A stretch of 64,000 bases of DNA. It comes from Triticum aestivum (lineage: Eukaryota > Streptophyta > Magnoliopsida > Poales > Poaceae). The position numbers and the translations under genes are program-made. The notes under the pieces were generated by a model. It made no database searches. It saw only the letters and a program-made list of their open reading frames with translations, and was not told where the DNA came from. The stretch spans positions 313,424,900 to 313,488,899 of the forward strand of contig NC_057813.1 in the NCBI RefSeq assembly GCF_018294505.1. The letters are read 5' to 3'. This document shows positions 48,365 to 59,114 of this stretch, piece by piece. The number at the start of each line of letters is the position of its first letter. Position 1 is the stretch's first letter.

Positions 48365-48885
48365 TTGACTCTTCAAAATCAACAAGACGAAGACCAAAGA
48401 TGCCACATCTTCCACACTGATGCCGGCATCAATGGAAGGTCTGTCAAGGTCATCATCGATGGAGGTAGTTGTCACAACTTGGCAAGTGAAGAACTATGCT
48501 CCAAGCTCCAATTGGTCAAGATGAAGCACCCGCACCCATACGAGGTCCAATGGCTAAGCGATTCCGACACTATACGAGTTGAGCATACTATCCAAGTCTC
48601 CTTCAAAATTGGTGCATATGAGGACACTTTGGAGTGTGATGTCGTCCCGATGTCCGTTTGCCACCTCCTTCTTGGGTGACCATGGCAATTTGACCGCGGT
48701 GTCATCCACAATGGGCGTACCAATCACTATAGCTTCAAGATGAAAGGGAAGGAGTATGTGCTACGACCTATGTCTCCTAGTCAAGTGCTAGCCGGCAAGT
48801 AAGCCACCCATCATGGAGAGAAGAGTGAGAAAGTGATACACCCAAAAGAGAGTGAAAGCCACAAGCCAAAACCGAGTGCCTCACG
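48365..48885 (+). pseudogene. E aspartic protease
   Basis: The frame runs from LTLQNQQDEDQRCHIFHTDA into KVIIDGGSCHNLASEELCSK (catalytic Asp about 48460) and ECDVVPMSVCHLLLG, where a TGA (48677-48679) replaces the Arg of LLGRPW. The frame before the catalytic site is continuous with gag, which suggests a single gag-pol frame in the ancestor. More stops lie near 48800. Confidence 0.82.
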
Positions 48886-49833
48886 ATGAGCGACAAGAAT
48901 AACTTCGTCCTATTTGCCACCAAACGTGAGATGAGAGAAGTGTGTGAAAACCCATCGAGTGTTATGCACTTTTTCCTTGTGTGCAAGGATGGGGAACCAA
49001 AAACTAACACCTCTCACTATCTACCTTTAGTGTTCTCTTCTCTTTTGCAGGAATTCCAAGATGTTTTCCCCGATGAGCTACCTCCGGGACAACCTCCACT
49101 ACGAGGCATTGAGCACCGAATCAACCTCATCCCCGGAGCACCTCTACCAAACAAAGCTCCATACCGCGTCAACCCTGAAGAAACTAAGGAGATACAATAG
49201 CAAGTACAACAACTCATCGACAATGGACATGTACGTGAAAGCTTAAGCCCTTGTGTCCTTCCGGTTATACTTGTGCCCAAGCAACATGGTAGTTTTCGCA
49301 TGTGCTCGGATTGTAGACCCATCAATCCTATTACCGTTCGTTATAGGCATCCCATTCCTCACTTAGATGATATGCTTGATGAACTTAGTGGTGCCACCAT
49401 TTTCTCCAAAATTGATCTTAAAAGTGGCTACTCTCAAATCCGCATACAAGAAGGTGATGAATGGAAAACCGCTTTCAAAACCAAATTTGGCTTGTACGAG
49501 TGGTTGGTTATGCCTATGGGCTTATCGGAAGGTCCCGGTACTTTCATGCATCTTATGCATTTTGTGCTTTGTCCTTACATTGGAGTGTTTGTTGTGGTTT
49601 ACTTTGATGACATTCTTGTTTTTAGCAAATCAATTAAAGAGCATCTAAAACATGTTAGGGCTGTTTTGCAAACTCTTCGCAACGAACGTCTTTATTCCAA
49701 CTTGAAAAAGTGCACATTTGGTGTTGACATGCTTGTTTTCTTGGGTTTCGTTGTTTCTTCCAAGGGTGTCCATGTTGATGAATCTAAAATTGAAGCAATT
49801 AAAACTTGGCCCCAACCCACCAATTTGTAATAA
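48886..49833 (+). pseudogene. E reverse transcriptase
   Basis: The frame gives FQDVFPDELPPGQPPLRGIE, a stop at 49198-49200, then SPCVLPVILVPKQHGSFRMC, PIPHLDDMLDELSGATIFSK, IDLKSGYSQIRI, FGLYEWLVMPMGL and VVVYFDDILVFS (active site about 49595-49630), ending [20 protein letters not shown] and WPQPTNL with two stops at 49828-49833. Confidence 0.9.
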
Positions 49834-50400
49834 GTGCATAGCTTTCTTGGCCCTGTGGGTTCCTATCATCTCTTTGTGAAAGATTTTAGCACTATTGTAG
49901 CTCCTTTGCATGCCTTGAGTAAGAAAAATGCTCCTTTTGTTTGGGGACCTTTGCAATCTACCACTTTTGATGATCTCAAATCTCTGCTTACACATGCTCC
50001 TATTCTTGCTTTACCCAACTTTGACAAAACTTTTGAGGTTCATTATGATGCAAGTGGTATCAGAATTGGCGGAGTTTTGATGCAAGAAAAATGAGCCATT
50101 GCATATATTAGTGATAAATTCTCCGATGCTCAACTTAACTATCCCATCTATGACAAAGAATTGTATGCTTTAGTGCGTGTGCTACATGTTTGGGAACATT
50201 ATCTTAGACCTCATGACTTTGTCATCCATACCGATCATGAAACACTTAAGTACTTGAAAGGCCAAACTAAGTTAAACAAGTTTCATGCCAAATGGACTGA
50301 ATTTATTGAATCTTTTCCCTATGTGATCCAGTACATTAAGGGTAAGGAAAATGTAGTTGCGTATGCCCTTTCCCGCATATGCACGCTTGTCACTAAACTT
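49834..50400 (+). pseudogene. E RNase H
   Basis: It encodes [20 protein letters not shown] (catalytic Asp), a TGA at 50092-50094, then [19 protein letters not shown] and [19 protein letters not shown]. The D-A sequence VAYALSRI replaces the usual V.DALSR (D has VGDALSHI). Confidence 0.87.
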
Positions 50401-51670
50401 GAGTTGAATGTTGTTGGCTTTGAGCACATAAAAGACTTGTATGCGATTGATCCTTCCTTTGCCACTCCTTATGCTAAGTGTTTGACGCATACATCTTGGG
50501 AACGATATTACATCAAGGATGATTATCTTATGAGAGCTAACAAACTTTGCATTCCCGAGTCTTCTCTTCATTTGCTCCTTTTGGAAGAGGCTCATGGAGG
50601 CAGACTCATGGGACACTTTGGATGCGACAAGACATTCGCCACGCTCTCCAAGAACTACTTTTGGCCCAAGATGTTCCGCGGTGTCTCACGCTTCACCAAC
50701 CAATGCTCCACATGTCGCAAAGCTAAGTCTAAAGCGCAATCCCATGGTCTTTACATACCTCTTCCTATTCCTTATCAACCTTGGGAATACATTAGCATGG
50801 ATTTTGTACTTGGCTTGCCTAGAACTAGGGATGGAAAGGATTTTGTATTTGTTGTTGTGCACCAATTTTCTAAAATGGCACATTTCATTCCACGCAACAA
50901 GATAGACGATGCTTCACATGTTGCCACTCTCTTTTGTAGGGAAATATTTCGACTCCATGGAGTACCAAAGACAATCGTCTCGGACCGCGATGCCAAGTTC
51001 TTGAGTTACTTTTGTAAAACACTATGCGCCAATCTCGGAATCAAGCTCTTGTTCTCGTCGGCATACCATCCTCAAACCGACGGCCAAACGGAGGTGACGA
51101 ACCGTACACTATCCACTCTACTTCGCGCGTTGATCAAGAAGAACATCAAGGAGTGGGAGGAGTGTCTACCCATTGCCGAGTACGCCTACACCCGTGCAAG
51201 ACATTCGACTACCGGCAAGTCCCCCTTCGAGGTCGTCTACTGCCTCAAATTGTTGTCCCCATTGGACATCCTACCTCCTCCTCTACAAGAGTGCACCAAC
51301 CTCACGCGAGTGCATGAGCAAGCTACCTCAAGAAGATGCATGAAGATACAAGGTGCACCATCGAGCACCAAGTACAACGACTCGCGACCAAGCTCAACGT
51401 CAACAAGCACCCCATGATAGTTAACATTGGAGATCTCGTGTGGCTACACCTTAGCAAGGACCACTTCCCCAACAAATGCAAGTCCAAACTTCTACCAAGA
51501 GCTGATGGACCCTTCAAGGTGCTATCACGCTACAACAACAACACATATAAGATCGATCTCGCACACGACAAGTACTCTATGAGCGGCATCTTCAATGTCA
51601 ACGATCTCTCTCCGTACCATGGTGATGAGGATTTCGATCCAAGGTCGGATCTTTCCCAAGGGAGGGGAGA
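50401..51670 (+). pseudogene. E integrase and C-terminal tail
   Basis: Zinc domain [13 protein letters not shown] and CSTCRKAK, core [40 protein letters not shown] and [16 protein letters not shown]; all three catalytic residues are present in one open frame (50161-51417). A frameshift near 51310-51340 leads to GDLVWLHLSKDHFPNKCKSK, LLPRADGPFKVLSRYNNNTY and the tail GIFNVNDLSPYHGDEDFDPR. The frame does not stop at the LTR but continues into it. The polypurine tract is AGGGAGGGGAGA (51659-51670). Confidence 0.9.
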
Positions 51671-52648
51671 TGATGCGGAGCATCGTTCGGTCATTCCCAC
51701 GGACCTACCATCATCTCACCAAGCACCAAGAAGACCCATGACAAGAGCAAGGGCTCGTGCTATTCAATCCGAGGTGACATCGCTCCTACTTGAGTTTCCC
51801 TCTTTTTCAAGTGAGACATGGCTACTGCCTAAGTCCGAGATGCTATGTGTGATTAGGTACAACGCTCAGGCCACGGAGCTGGGAGATAAAGATGAAGTGA
51901 GAGGCGTTAACTCTCTGGACAACCCGGAACTTCCGGCCAGAGCCCGGAACTTCCGGCCACTAGACCTTCTAGCTGACCCGGAGCTTCTGGCATCAGACGT
52001 CATCGACCAGCCCGGGCATGCCAACTCTCTGGTTAGCCCGAAACCAGCCCGAATCCCGGCAAGGACCTTCCGGCCCCTGGAACTTCCGGCCCCAGAACTT
52101 CCGTCCAACCCGGACCTTCTGGCCCCTAGACGCCAACCCAGCTCCACCCGTGCCAACTCTCTGGTTAGGTCGGACCCTCCCCGGAACCTTCGGCGCCCGA
52201 AACTTCCGGCCCTGCCCGCGCGCAGCGACTTGGGCCGAGGGTCGTGTACCGTTTCGCCCCTTAGACTATATATACTGTTCTCCAACCTACATTTTAGGGT
52301 TAGCGTCGATTTAGCTCATTTGTGAGATAGAGCTATGCTCATCCATCTGGATCTACTCCTCGTGAGGGACCGACACCTCTTCGAAGAAGATCCACCTGGA
52401 TTCAAGACCTCCATCTGGAGAAGACCATCAAGACATCCTCACGGAGAAGAATCGGTTACCCTTTGTATCGTCTCTTGTTGGATTTGGATCTTGTATTACC
52501 TCCTGCCTCGATGATCTAGCACATGTGTGACTTTTATTCTTGTTGGTTGAGTGTTTTTCTCTCGTTCCCCTCCTTGTGTTCTTCGTGTACTTTGTAGGGA
52601 CCCGCTCCAAACATGAAAGATCAGCTTCTAGGGTTCTACCCTACATCA
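51671..52648 (+). repeat. E 3' LTR (978 bp)
   Basis: It starts TGATGCGGAGCAT and ends CCCTACATCA. The TATA box CTATATATA is at 52266-52274. The pol frame reads into it (for example PRRPMTRARARAIQSEV, about 51730-51780). Confidence 0.92.
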
Positions 52649-53361
52649 TTGACTTTATATCCAGCGTGGTCCACCATTACTGTGTCCCCCACGACATAAT
52701 AAAGGACAAATGATCCAATTTCATGACCCAGGAAGTAAAGGACTGGTGCACTAACATGGGTATCAAGCTCGGCTATGCTTTTGTATATTACCCACAGACC
52801 AACGGATAGGTCGAACGGGTCAATGGACTAATCATGGGCGGCATAGTGCCTCGTCTAGTCCGTTCCCTAAAAGAATCTGATTGCCATTGGGTGGAGGAGC
52901 TCGACTCTGTATTATGGGGATTGTGCACCACCCCTAACCAATCAACGGGATATACACCTTTCTTCATGGTTTACGACGCAAAAGCAGTCCTCCCCTGTGA
53001 CTTCATTCATGACGCGCCTTGAGTGCGCATGTATGAAGAAAAGGAAGCCGAGTTAGATCTATAGGACGACCGGGTTTCCCTGGAAGGAGAGCACGACATA
53101 GCCTGGGCCGGCTCTATGTTTTACCAATAGCAGACTCGGTGCTACCAGAGCAGGGAAGTTCAGGTGAAGGCATACAACATAGGCAAGCTCGTACTTCGTC
53201 TCCCTGAGAAGAAGAAGAGTAAACTATCGCCCAAGTGGGAGGGTCCCTTCATAATCGATGAAGTGCTAGCGGGAGAAGCCTATCGTCTCTACGACCCAGC
53301 GGACAACCGCTTTGAACCGAACCCATGGAACGCAGGTCGGCTCCGGCGCTTTTACGGCTAG
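52649..53361 (+). pseudogene. C integrase, second part
   Basis: It resumes after VMD with FISSVVHHYCVPHDIIKDK, a stop where DNGSNF would be (TGA, 52710-52712), then VYYPQTNG, a TAG, and VERVNGLIMGGIVPRLVRSL (catalytic Glu region; the Q of NGQ is the stop). It continues with TTPNQSTGYTPFFMVYDAKA and, at the end, KLVLRLPEKKKSKLSPKWEG and PFIIDEVLAGEAYRLYDPAD up to RLRRFYG and a TAG at 53359-53361, which looks like the natural end of pol. Confidence 0.85.
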
Positions 53362-53499
53362 TCCGGCGTCACCACTCTAACTATACCTTGCAATTGTGTT
53401 TCCTTTTCTTTTCTATTTTCTGATTTTTTACTTCTTTGGGTGGTTAGTCCCTCCCAGGCTGTCTTCGGCAAGACAGAACTATGTTAAGTTCGTCAGGTA
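53362..53499. other. C untranslated tail
   Basis: About 138 bases follow the pol stop of C before the next LTR begins. No LTR of C is reached. Confidence 0.6.
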
Positions 53500-53707
53500 T
53501 TGATAACCCACAAGTATAGTGGATTGCAACAGTTTCGAGGGTAGAGCATTCAACCCAAATTTATTGATTTAACACAAGGGGAACCAAAGAATATTCTCAA
53601 GTATTAGCAAATGAGTTGTCAATTCAACCACACCTAAAAGACTTAATATCTACAACAAAGTATTTAGTAGCAAAGTAGTATGGAAGTAACGGTAACGATG
53701 GCAAAAG
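53500..53707 (-). repeat. Minus-strand LTR fragment
   Basis: It starts TGATAACCCACAAGTATAG, the reverse complement of a CTTGTGGGTTATCA LTR end known from cereal gypsy elements, similar in style to the solo LTR at 8367-9852. F2 interrupts it at 53708; the rest is beyond the window. Confidence 0.7.
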
Positions 53708-54565
53708 TATCAGCATTCTGGATATGGGGATACCCATACTTGCATGCCTGCGGCCCACGGCGTGGCTCCATCGACGGCCTGGTACGGCCAAGCTTAAGCA
53801 TCAACAACTCAAGACCCTCGCGAGGGGCCAAGCCTCGTGAGGCGGGCAGACCTCCAAGGGGATTGTCCTCCCCAGGCTGGCTCCCAACGAGCGGAGATTT
53901 GTATGCAAGGTGCACCTCACGAGGCTCAACTAACGTGAGCCATGACGACCAAGGCCTAGCTGGCGCCAGGCGGGTACCAGCAGGCGCAGAGTACCAGTTT
54001 CCTCTTTGGTGCAAAGGAGGCAAGCAACAGGCGTGGAGTCCCGAGAATCAGCCAAAGGTTTCCATTCTGGTGCAACAAGCCCAAGACCGCCAGGACAGCA
54101 GGACGGAGGTCATCGCTGAGCCCACCGCAGCGTCACGACTAGAGGATTTCGTAGGCGAAGACCACTTTAGCCAGGATAGGATGTACTTGTTGTCTCCCTT
54201 CAAATCTGACCGTTGTGGGAAGATGACCAAGGCCACTATAAATAGGGCCTAGGCACCACCATAGAAGGGTATCTGAACCCATCGATTCCGTTCCACCCTC
54301 ACCATCTCACCAGCTCACTTGAGCTCAAGAGGACCTCACCTCCTGAGGCTATTCATCCACTATACTAGTTCATCCAAAACGTTGGAGTAGGGTATTACAC
54401 CGCAAGGTGGCCCGAACAAGGATAAAATGTCGTGTATCACTTTCCCTTCGAGCTTGATGCACTAGGCTGTGAGGTTTTGCGAGTAGCAGGCTGGGTAGAT
54501 TCAGACCTCCACACGCGCACTAGAGTTCGAACATCTCGAGGGTTTGCAGAACACGAAATCCAACA
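53708..54565 (+). repeat. F2 5' LTR (858 bp)
   Basis: It starts TATCAGCATTCTGGATATGG, which aligns with TGTCGGTGTTCTGGATATGG at the 3' LTR through transitions only, and ends AATCCAACA. The TATA box CTATAAATA is at 54237-54245. Confidence 0.85.
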
Positions 54566-54585
54566 TTTGGCGCGCCAGGTAGGGG
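54566..54585 (+). other. F2 primer-binding site
   Basis: TTTGGCGCGCCAGGTAGGGG follows the LTR. From TGG on, its complement ends in CCA, as a tRNA 3' end should. Not assigned to a tRNA. Confidence 0.65.
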
Positions 54586-54637
54586 TGCGTCGGATCTTCT
54601 CTTCCGTCGATCCATCCACCGCTACTCTAGCGCTTCC

Positions 54638-56504
54638 ATGGCTGACACACATCAGGCTCGCGCTGAGCATCGGGCTGCAGTTGCAGCCTGCGTCGCTCAG
54701 ACGGCACCGGCGGGCGACGGCTGTCCTTGTCGTCCCCCATCACCAGCGGCCAACACGCCACGGGCCCTGCTGGCTACCAGCAGCAAGCTTCATCGCTGCA
54801 CCCCTCCTTGCACCACGACGAGCACGCCGCCACTCCATCACTAACCCCGGCCGCGTCATCCTCCCACGCGCATCACGACCCAGCAAACAATGAGGCTGCA
54901 CTGCTCATGGCGCGGGAGCTCCTACGCTACCGCCCAGTCGACAACTTCTATGAGGAGTGGCTCGAACGCAGCGACGAGCTCACCAATGCCACCGGAGATT
55001 CTGGTGCGCCGGCCGCTCACTGCCTCAGCAGTCGCCTGTTGCAGGCGACGTGGATCACGGGGCGCCTCCACCACCTCTAGTCCAGGGCGCCATCGTCAAG
55101 CCAAGGCAGGCAGTGCCATGGCGCGACCCGTAGCCTGTGCCCGCACGTGAAGAAGCAAGCTTTCAAGTGGTGCAGCGGCCCCAAGAAGATGCATGAGCGC
55201 TTCCAGCACCTCCTCGTCAAGACCGTGCGCCTCCTGTGTGGTGGTGGCGCGCCAGCACGAAGACCAGGCTCCACCACACCGACGGGCTCTCATGACCATA
55301 GCAGGGTGCCGTGCATTCACCCTGGAGCTGCGCAACGTCATTTGGCCGGGCAAGTCAAAGCCAGACCTGACCGCATGCTACGACGGCACCGCCGACCCCG
55401 CTGAATTCCTGTAAATCTATGAACTGAGCATCGAGGTGGCCAACGGCGACGAGAATATCATGGCGAACTGGTTCCCCATGGCGCTCAAGGATGGCACACG
55501 CTCCTGGTTCCTGAACCTCCCTGTGGGGTTTGTCTCCTCCTGGGATGAGATGCGCGACCGCTTCATCGCCAACTTCCAAGTCACTTGCGACTGCCCGCCA
55601 GCCGCGGGTGACCTACTATGCATCAAGCAACAGACATGAGAGACCCTATAGAAGTACATCCAGTGCTTCAACAACGTTCGCCTCAAGATCCCCAAGGTGT
55701 CGGACGAGGCCATCATCTCAGCATTCACTGATGGCATCCGCGACGTCAAGATGAAGGAGGAGCTCGCCATACATGAAGGCCTCTGCACAGCCCTAGAGAT
55801 GTTCAACACGGCGAACAAGTGCGTGAGGGCTGAGGAGGGACGCCTCTCCCTCCTCGAGCTCCTCGATGTTGATCCATAAGACAAGAAGGCCAAGTCCAAG
55901 GACGTGAATCGCAAGGGGCCGACTGTGCTTGCAGCCGAGCCGAAGATGAAGCGCGGCTACGATCACCCTGAGTCATCCAAGGGTAGTTGTCCATTCTGTG
56001 TCTTCCACAATGTGCACAGCCACAACACCAACGACTGCCAGGAGCTCAGGGCCCTCCGCGACGGGCGCCTCGGCCGACGTCCCGAGCGCAATGATCGAGG
56101 CTACGGTCGTGGAGGTGGAAAAGGTGGAGGATGTTAGGACGGCTGTGACCAACGCCAAGAGTGGCGCGACCAGCCTTGGGAGGACCACTAGCAGGGCCAG
56201 CCTTGCAAGGGCGCCTGGAGGGACCAGCCTCATGAGGATTGGCCTTAGGGCAACGCTGGTCTTCCTCCGCTGCCTCCACCGCCAAGAAGGAATGAAGATC
56301 ACCACCTGGACGAGGGGGCTGGGGGCTTCCAGGAGCCTCATGCCATAGCCTGCATCTTGGGGCGGCTCCCACGCCCCGGCCTCTCATTGCATCTTCAAGC
56401 AGTTCGTGCGCGAGGTGAACACGGCGCTCCCCAATTTCGAGGCGACACGCCAGCTCAGGTGATCTAAGTATGCCATCACCTTCAACTCCTCCGACCAGCT
56501 CAAG
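54638..56504 (+). pseudogene. F2 gag
   Basis: An ATG at 54638 (MADTHQARAEHRAAVAAC) starts an Ala/Pro-rich N-terminus with an early frameshift. The Gag core is clear: CYDGTADPAEFL, a TAA, IYELSIEVANGDENIMANWF, SWFLNLPVGFVSSWDEMRDR, FIANFQVTCDCPPAAGDLLC, VSDEAIISAFTDGIRDVKMK and ALEMFNTANKCVRAEEGRLS. A zinc segment CPFCVFHNVHSHNTNDC lies near 55990-56040. Stops at 55411, 55636 and 55877 and a frameshift near 56130 break it. It would form the particle shell. Confidence 0.78.
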
Positions 56505-57035
56505 TGCGTGAAAATAGTTGGCGCGCTCCCGATGCTCTGCTCACCCATCACCAGCAACGTGCTCGTCACCAAAACCCTCGTCAATGGTGGAGCAGGGCTC
56601 AATGTTCTCTCTCTCCAAATGTTCAACATGCTCCAAGTACCATACCACCAGCTCCAGCCTACCAATCCCTTCTCAAGAGTGACCGACGGCTCCACACATC
56701 CGATAGGGCAAGTCCACCTTCCTGTCACCTTTGGCAAGCGCGACAACTACCACATTGAGCTCATCGACTTTGACGTCGCCAACATTCGCCTGTTGTACAA
56801 CGCCATCCACGGGTACCAAACACTGGCCAAGTTCATGGCGGCGATGCACCATGGCTATACCGTCCTCAAGATGCCAGGGAGCGGCGGCATCATCACGGTC
56901 GCCTGCGAGGCAAAGGACGCAGTGTGCTCTCTCGAGTGCTCCTACCAAGCTGCAGCGGTCGAGAACCCTGAAGACGAGGGCGATGTCCTCCCTCCTGAGG
57001 TCGCCCCCAAGACAAAGAAGCCGCTGCTGGGCTAG
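56505..57035 (+). pseudogene. F2 aspartic protease with Asp-to-Asn change
   Basis: The open frame gives LPMLCSPITSNVLVTKTLVN, then GGAGLNVLSLQMFN, so the catalytic motif reads VNGGAGLN where B has VDGGAGLN. The second half has YNAIHGYQTLAKFMAAMHHG and LKMPGSGGIITVACEA. With Asn in place of the catalytic Asp the enzyme should be dead even though the frame is open. Confidence 0.82.
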
Positions 57036-57139
57036 GGATCTAATGAGGAAGCATCGCCCGATAGTGCCACACTGAGCCTCACGTCCATGGATGGGGCGCC
57101 TTCACCTATCGCATAGGAAGGCGCGCCCGTCGCCCCTCT

Positions 57140-57610
57140 TAGGTTGGGTTCGGGGGCTCTCCTCTGGAGGGCCTCAGACCTAGCCAATGTCACAAGGGAG
57201 GCGCTCGGTTACCATGTGGAGGCATGCTTCATGCGCGCTTCTAAGGAGAAAGCACATGGTGCGAAACACCAAGAGCTCAGGAGTTCATCAGCAAGGAAGT
57301 CAAGAAGATTCAGGAGGCGAGGGCTCTGTAGAGCGAACGCTGCTCACCACCAGGCGCGGCTCCTAGCCCTGGTGAGGGCGAGGAGTTCCATGTCTGCATC
57401 GATATCCCAGGGCTCAATAGGGACGCATCTGAGGAGCTCTTCTGGCCGTCCTATGTCAGCCGATGCGAGGGTCCCCTTATAGCTATCTTCGCATGTCCTT
57501 CGGCTTGCCAAGCACGGTTGTTGCATTTCAGCGTAGCACGCGGGACGTTCTAGCGGCTCGGGAGGCTAGGCACCAGGCGATCCTGCCGGAGATGGAGATG
57601 GATCTTCGGG
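57140..57610 (+). pseudogene. F2 reverse transcriptase remnant
   Basis: Short recognisable pieces in two frames: VTREALGYHVEACFMRASKE (region before RT), EFHVCIDIPGLNRDASEELF (block with the first Asp) and, after an internal deletion, YSYLRMSFGLPSTVVAFQRS (block before the active site). The YVDD block itself and everything downstream are not found. Confidence 0.65.
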
Positions 57611-59015
57611 AGCCTACCAGGCCCCAGAGCCTCCTGAGGTTCAGGGCCAGGGCGGCTCATGAGGAGCGACCTCAGCAACACTCGCGCCTCCTGCTACCCC
57701 GACATTTCTTCAGCAACGGTGTCAGGTGACGTCCTTTAGTTCGTTCAGTTTGGGGACGCTCCTCAGGCTGCACTATCCCCAAGCCGCGTGGGTCCGTCCC
57801 TGCAGCATGTATCCTTCTTGCATTCGTCAGAGCTGCCTTACCATCTCTCATGAGCTGACTTATGATCATTACCTGCTTGCTTCGAATCTTATCCGCCTCG
57901 CAGTCTCCCTACATTGCTGACTCGTCCTTTGCTCATCCCGCAATGGGGGCTGCTCTCGCTGCCATGACGCTTGTGCTCGGGTCCGTCCCAGTAACGCTAA
58001 TAAACCCGAAGACCGAGCTCTGGCTCGTGACCCGCCTCGCGCACACCACCTCACCAGGTCCTCGGTGCCTTCGTCTACCCGCAAAAGATCAAGGGTAGGC
58101 ACCCATCACCATGGGGGTCGTATTCTCTTCCACAGGCTAACACGCAGGTACACCTGAGGCCTAGCTACAGGTGGGCCCTGGCGGTACCACCTTGTCCCGC
58201 GAGTCACTTGCACGTTAAAGGGGGCACCCGAGCATCGCGTCTCAGGAGCTCCTACTGACTCTCCATCCCTCATCCCCTGGCCTTGACCACAACATCGTGA
58301 CCTGGCATAGAAGTGGAGGTTGAGCCTGCTCGAGGGCAGGGACCCAAGGACGTAGAGCACCCAGACAAGCAAGGAAAGGCAATGAGCAACGCTATCTCGA
58401 AGGTACGAATGGGCATCACCCAAAGGAATCGCTACAAGTTCACTAAAAGGTAAGTCACTCACATGACGGCATAAGTCTCACCACCCAATCACTCAACTCT
58501 CGCAGTCCCACTCGGGCAGTGTCACTTCCCTTTCCGTTTCATGGGCGGCTGCTTGCACGCCAAGGGGGACCTCGTGAGCATCACGTCTCGAGAGCTCTGA
58601 CCGAACCTCGGGCCGCTCACCTCCTGGCCTTGACCACGGCATCGCGACTTGGCATACCAGCGACGGCTGAAGCCTGCCTGGGGAATGGGTCCCGTCGGCG
58701 TGGAGTGCTATGCTACCTAAGGGGTGGGAGTGGGAACCATGCCAGAGTGGGATACGTGTTTTCAACATAGTAACAAAAGGAGTAAAACGCAGGAATTAAA
58801 ACATTTCGATTTTTACATGCCCCCGTGGGGCTAGTCCTAATTCCGTGTAGGGAAACAAAAGAAGAAAATGCTTCAAGGAACCAGGCCGACAGGCATCACC
58901 GACGACGCCGAGCAGCTGCAGCTGCCGCGCTCCGAGCAAGGCAGGAGCTTGGAAGCATGTAGCTATTGCCGCTGGACTCCGGAGATTCACTGGGCTCAGG
59001 AGAGTCGCTGGATTC
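57611..59015. other. F2 spacer where the rest of pol is missing
   Basis: GC-rich sequence without recognisable RT, RNase H or integrase blocks on either strand. It may be the normal long 3' spacer of the family plus deletion scars. Confidence 0.5.
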
Positions 59016-59114
59016 CTAGGAGTCGTCGCTGCTGCTGGAGGAGGCGCCAATGGGGCAGGAGACAGGCCCAGTGCCCACGGCAGAGTCCCACAGGCTGCTT
59101 TCCCCGGGGCAGCA

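Larger units (their letters stand above)
44166..52648 (+). mobile_element. E: second chromovirus-like element, same family as D, in C
   Basis: LTRs are 44166-45105 (940 bp) and 51671-52648 (978 bp); the flanks TGGAC (44161-44165) and TTGAC (52649-52653) are a TSD with one change. The internal organisation equals D. It keeps YFDD in RT and a longer open pol, but has stops in the Gag zinc knuckle, protease, RT and RNase H. LTR U3 differs from D: the palindromic motif is CCGGAACTTCCGG instead of CCGGACGTCCGG. Confidence 0.93.
12190..53499 (+). mobile_element. C: old Tat-lineage gypsy element, split by D, B and E
   Basis: The remaining pieces are 12190-14424, 23188-23727, 43651-44165 and 52649-53499. 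In order they encode protease, RT, RNase H, archaeal-type RNase H and integrase, the arrangement known for the plant Tat lineage with dual RNase H. Neither LTR of C is in the window; the left end is lost before 12226 and the right end is cut by another LTR at 53500. Each junction is precise: GGGTT flanks D, CCGAG/TTGAG flanks B, and TGGAC/TTGAC flanks E. Many stops and frameshifts make it the oldest layer of the nest. Its protease resembles that of A1 and A2. Confidence 0.85.

Noticed and set aside
51024..51317. Second frame opposite the integrase C-terminus of E
   Set aside because: It is a shadow of the integrase frame, which carries the [10 protein letters not shown] motif.
53680..54252. 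190-codon plus-strand frame
   Set aside because: It covers the start of the F2 LTR and its TATA region; the matching LTR at 63255 does not keep the frame.
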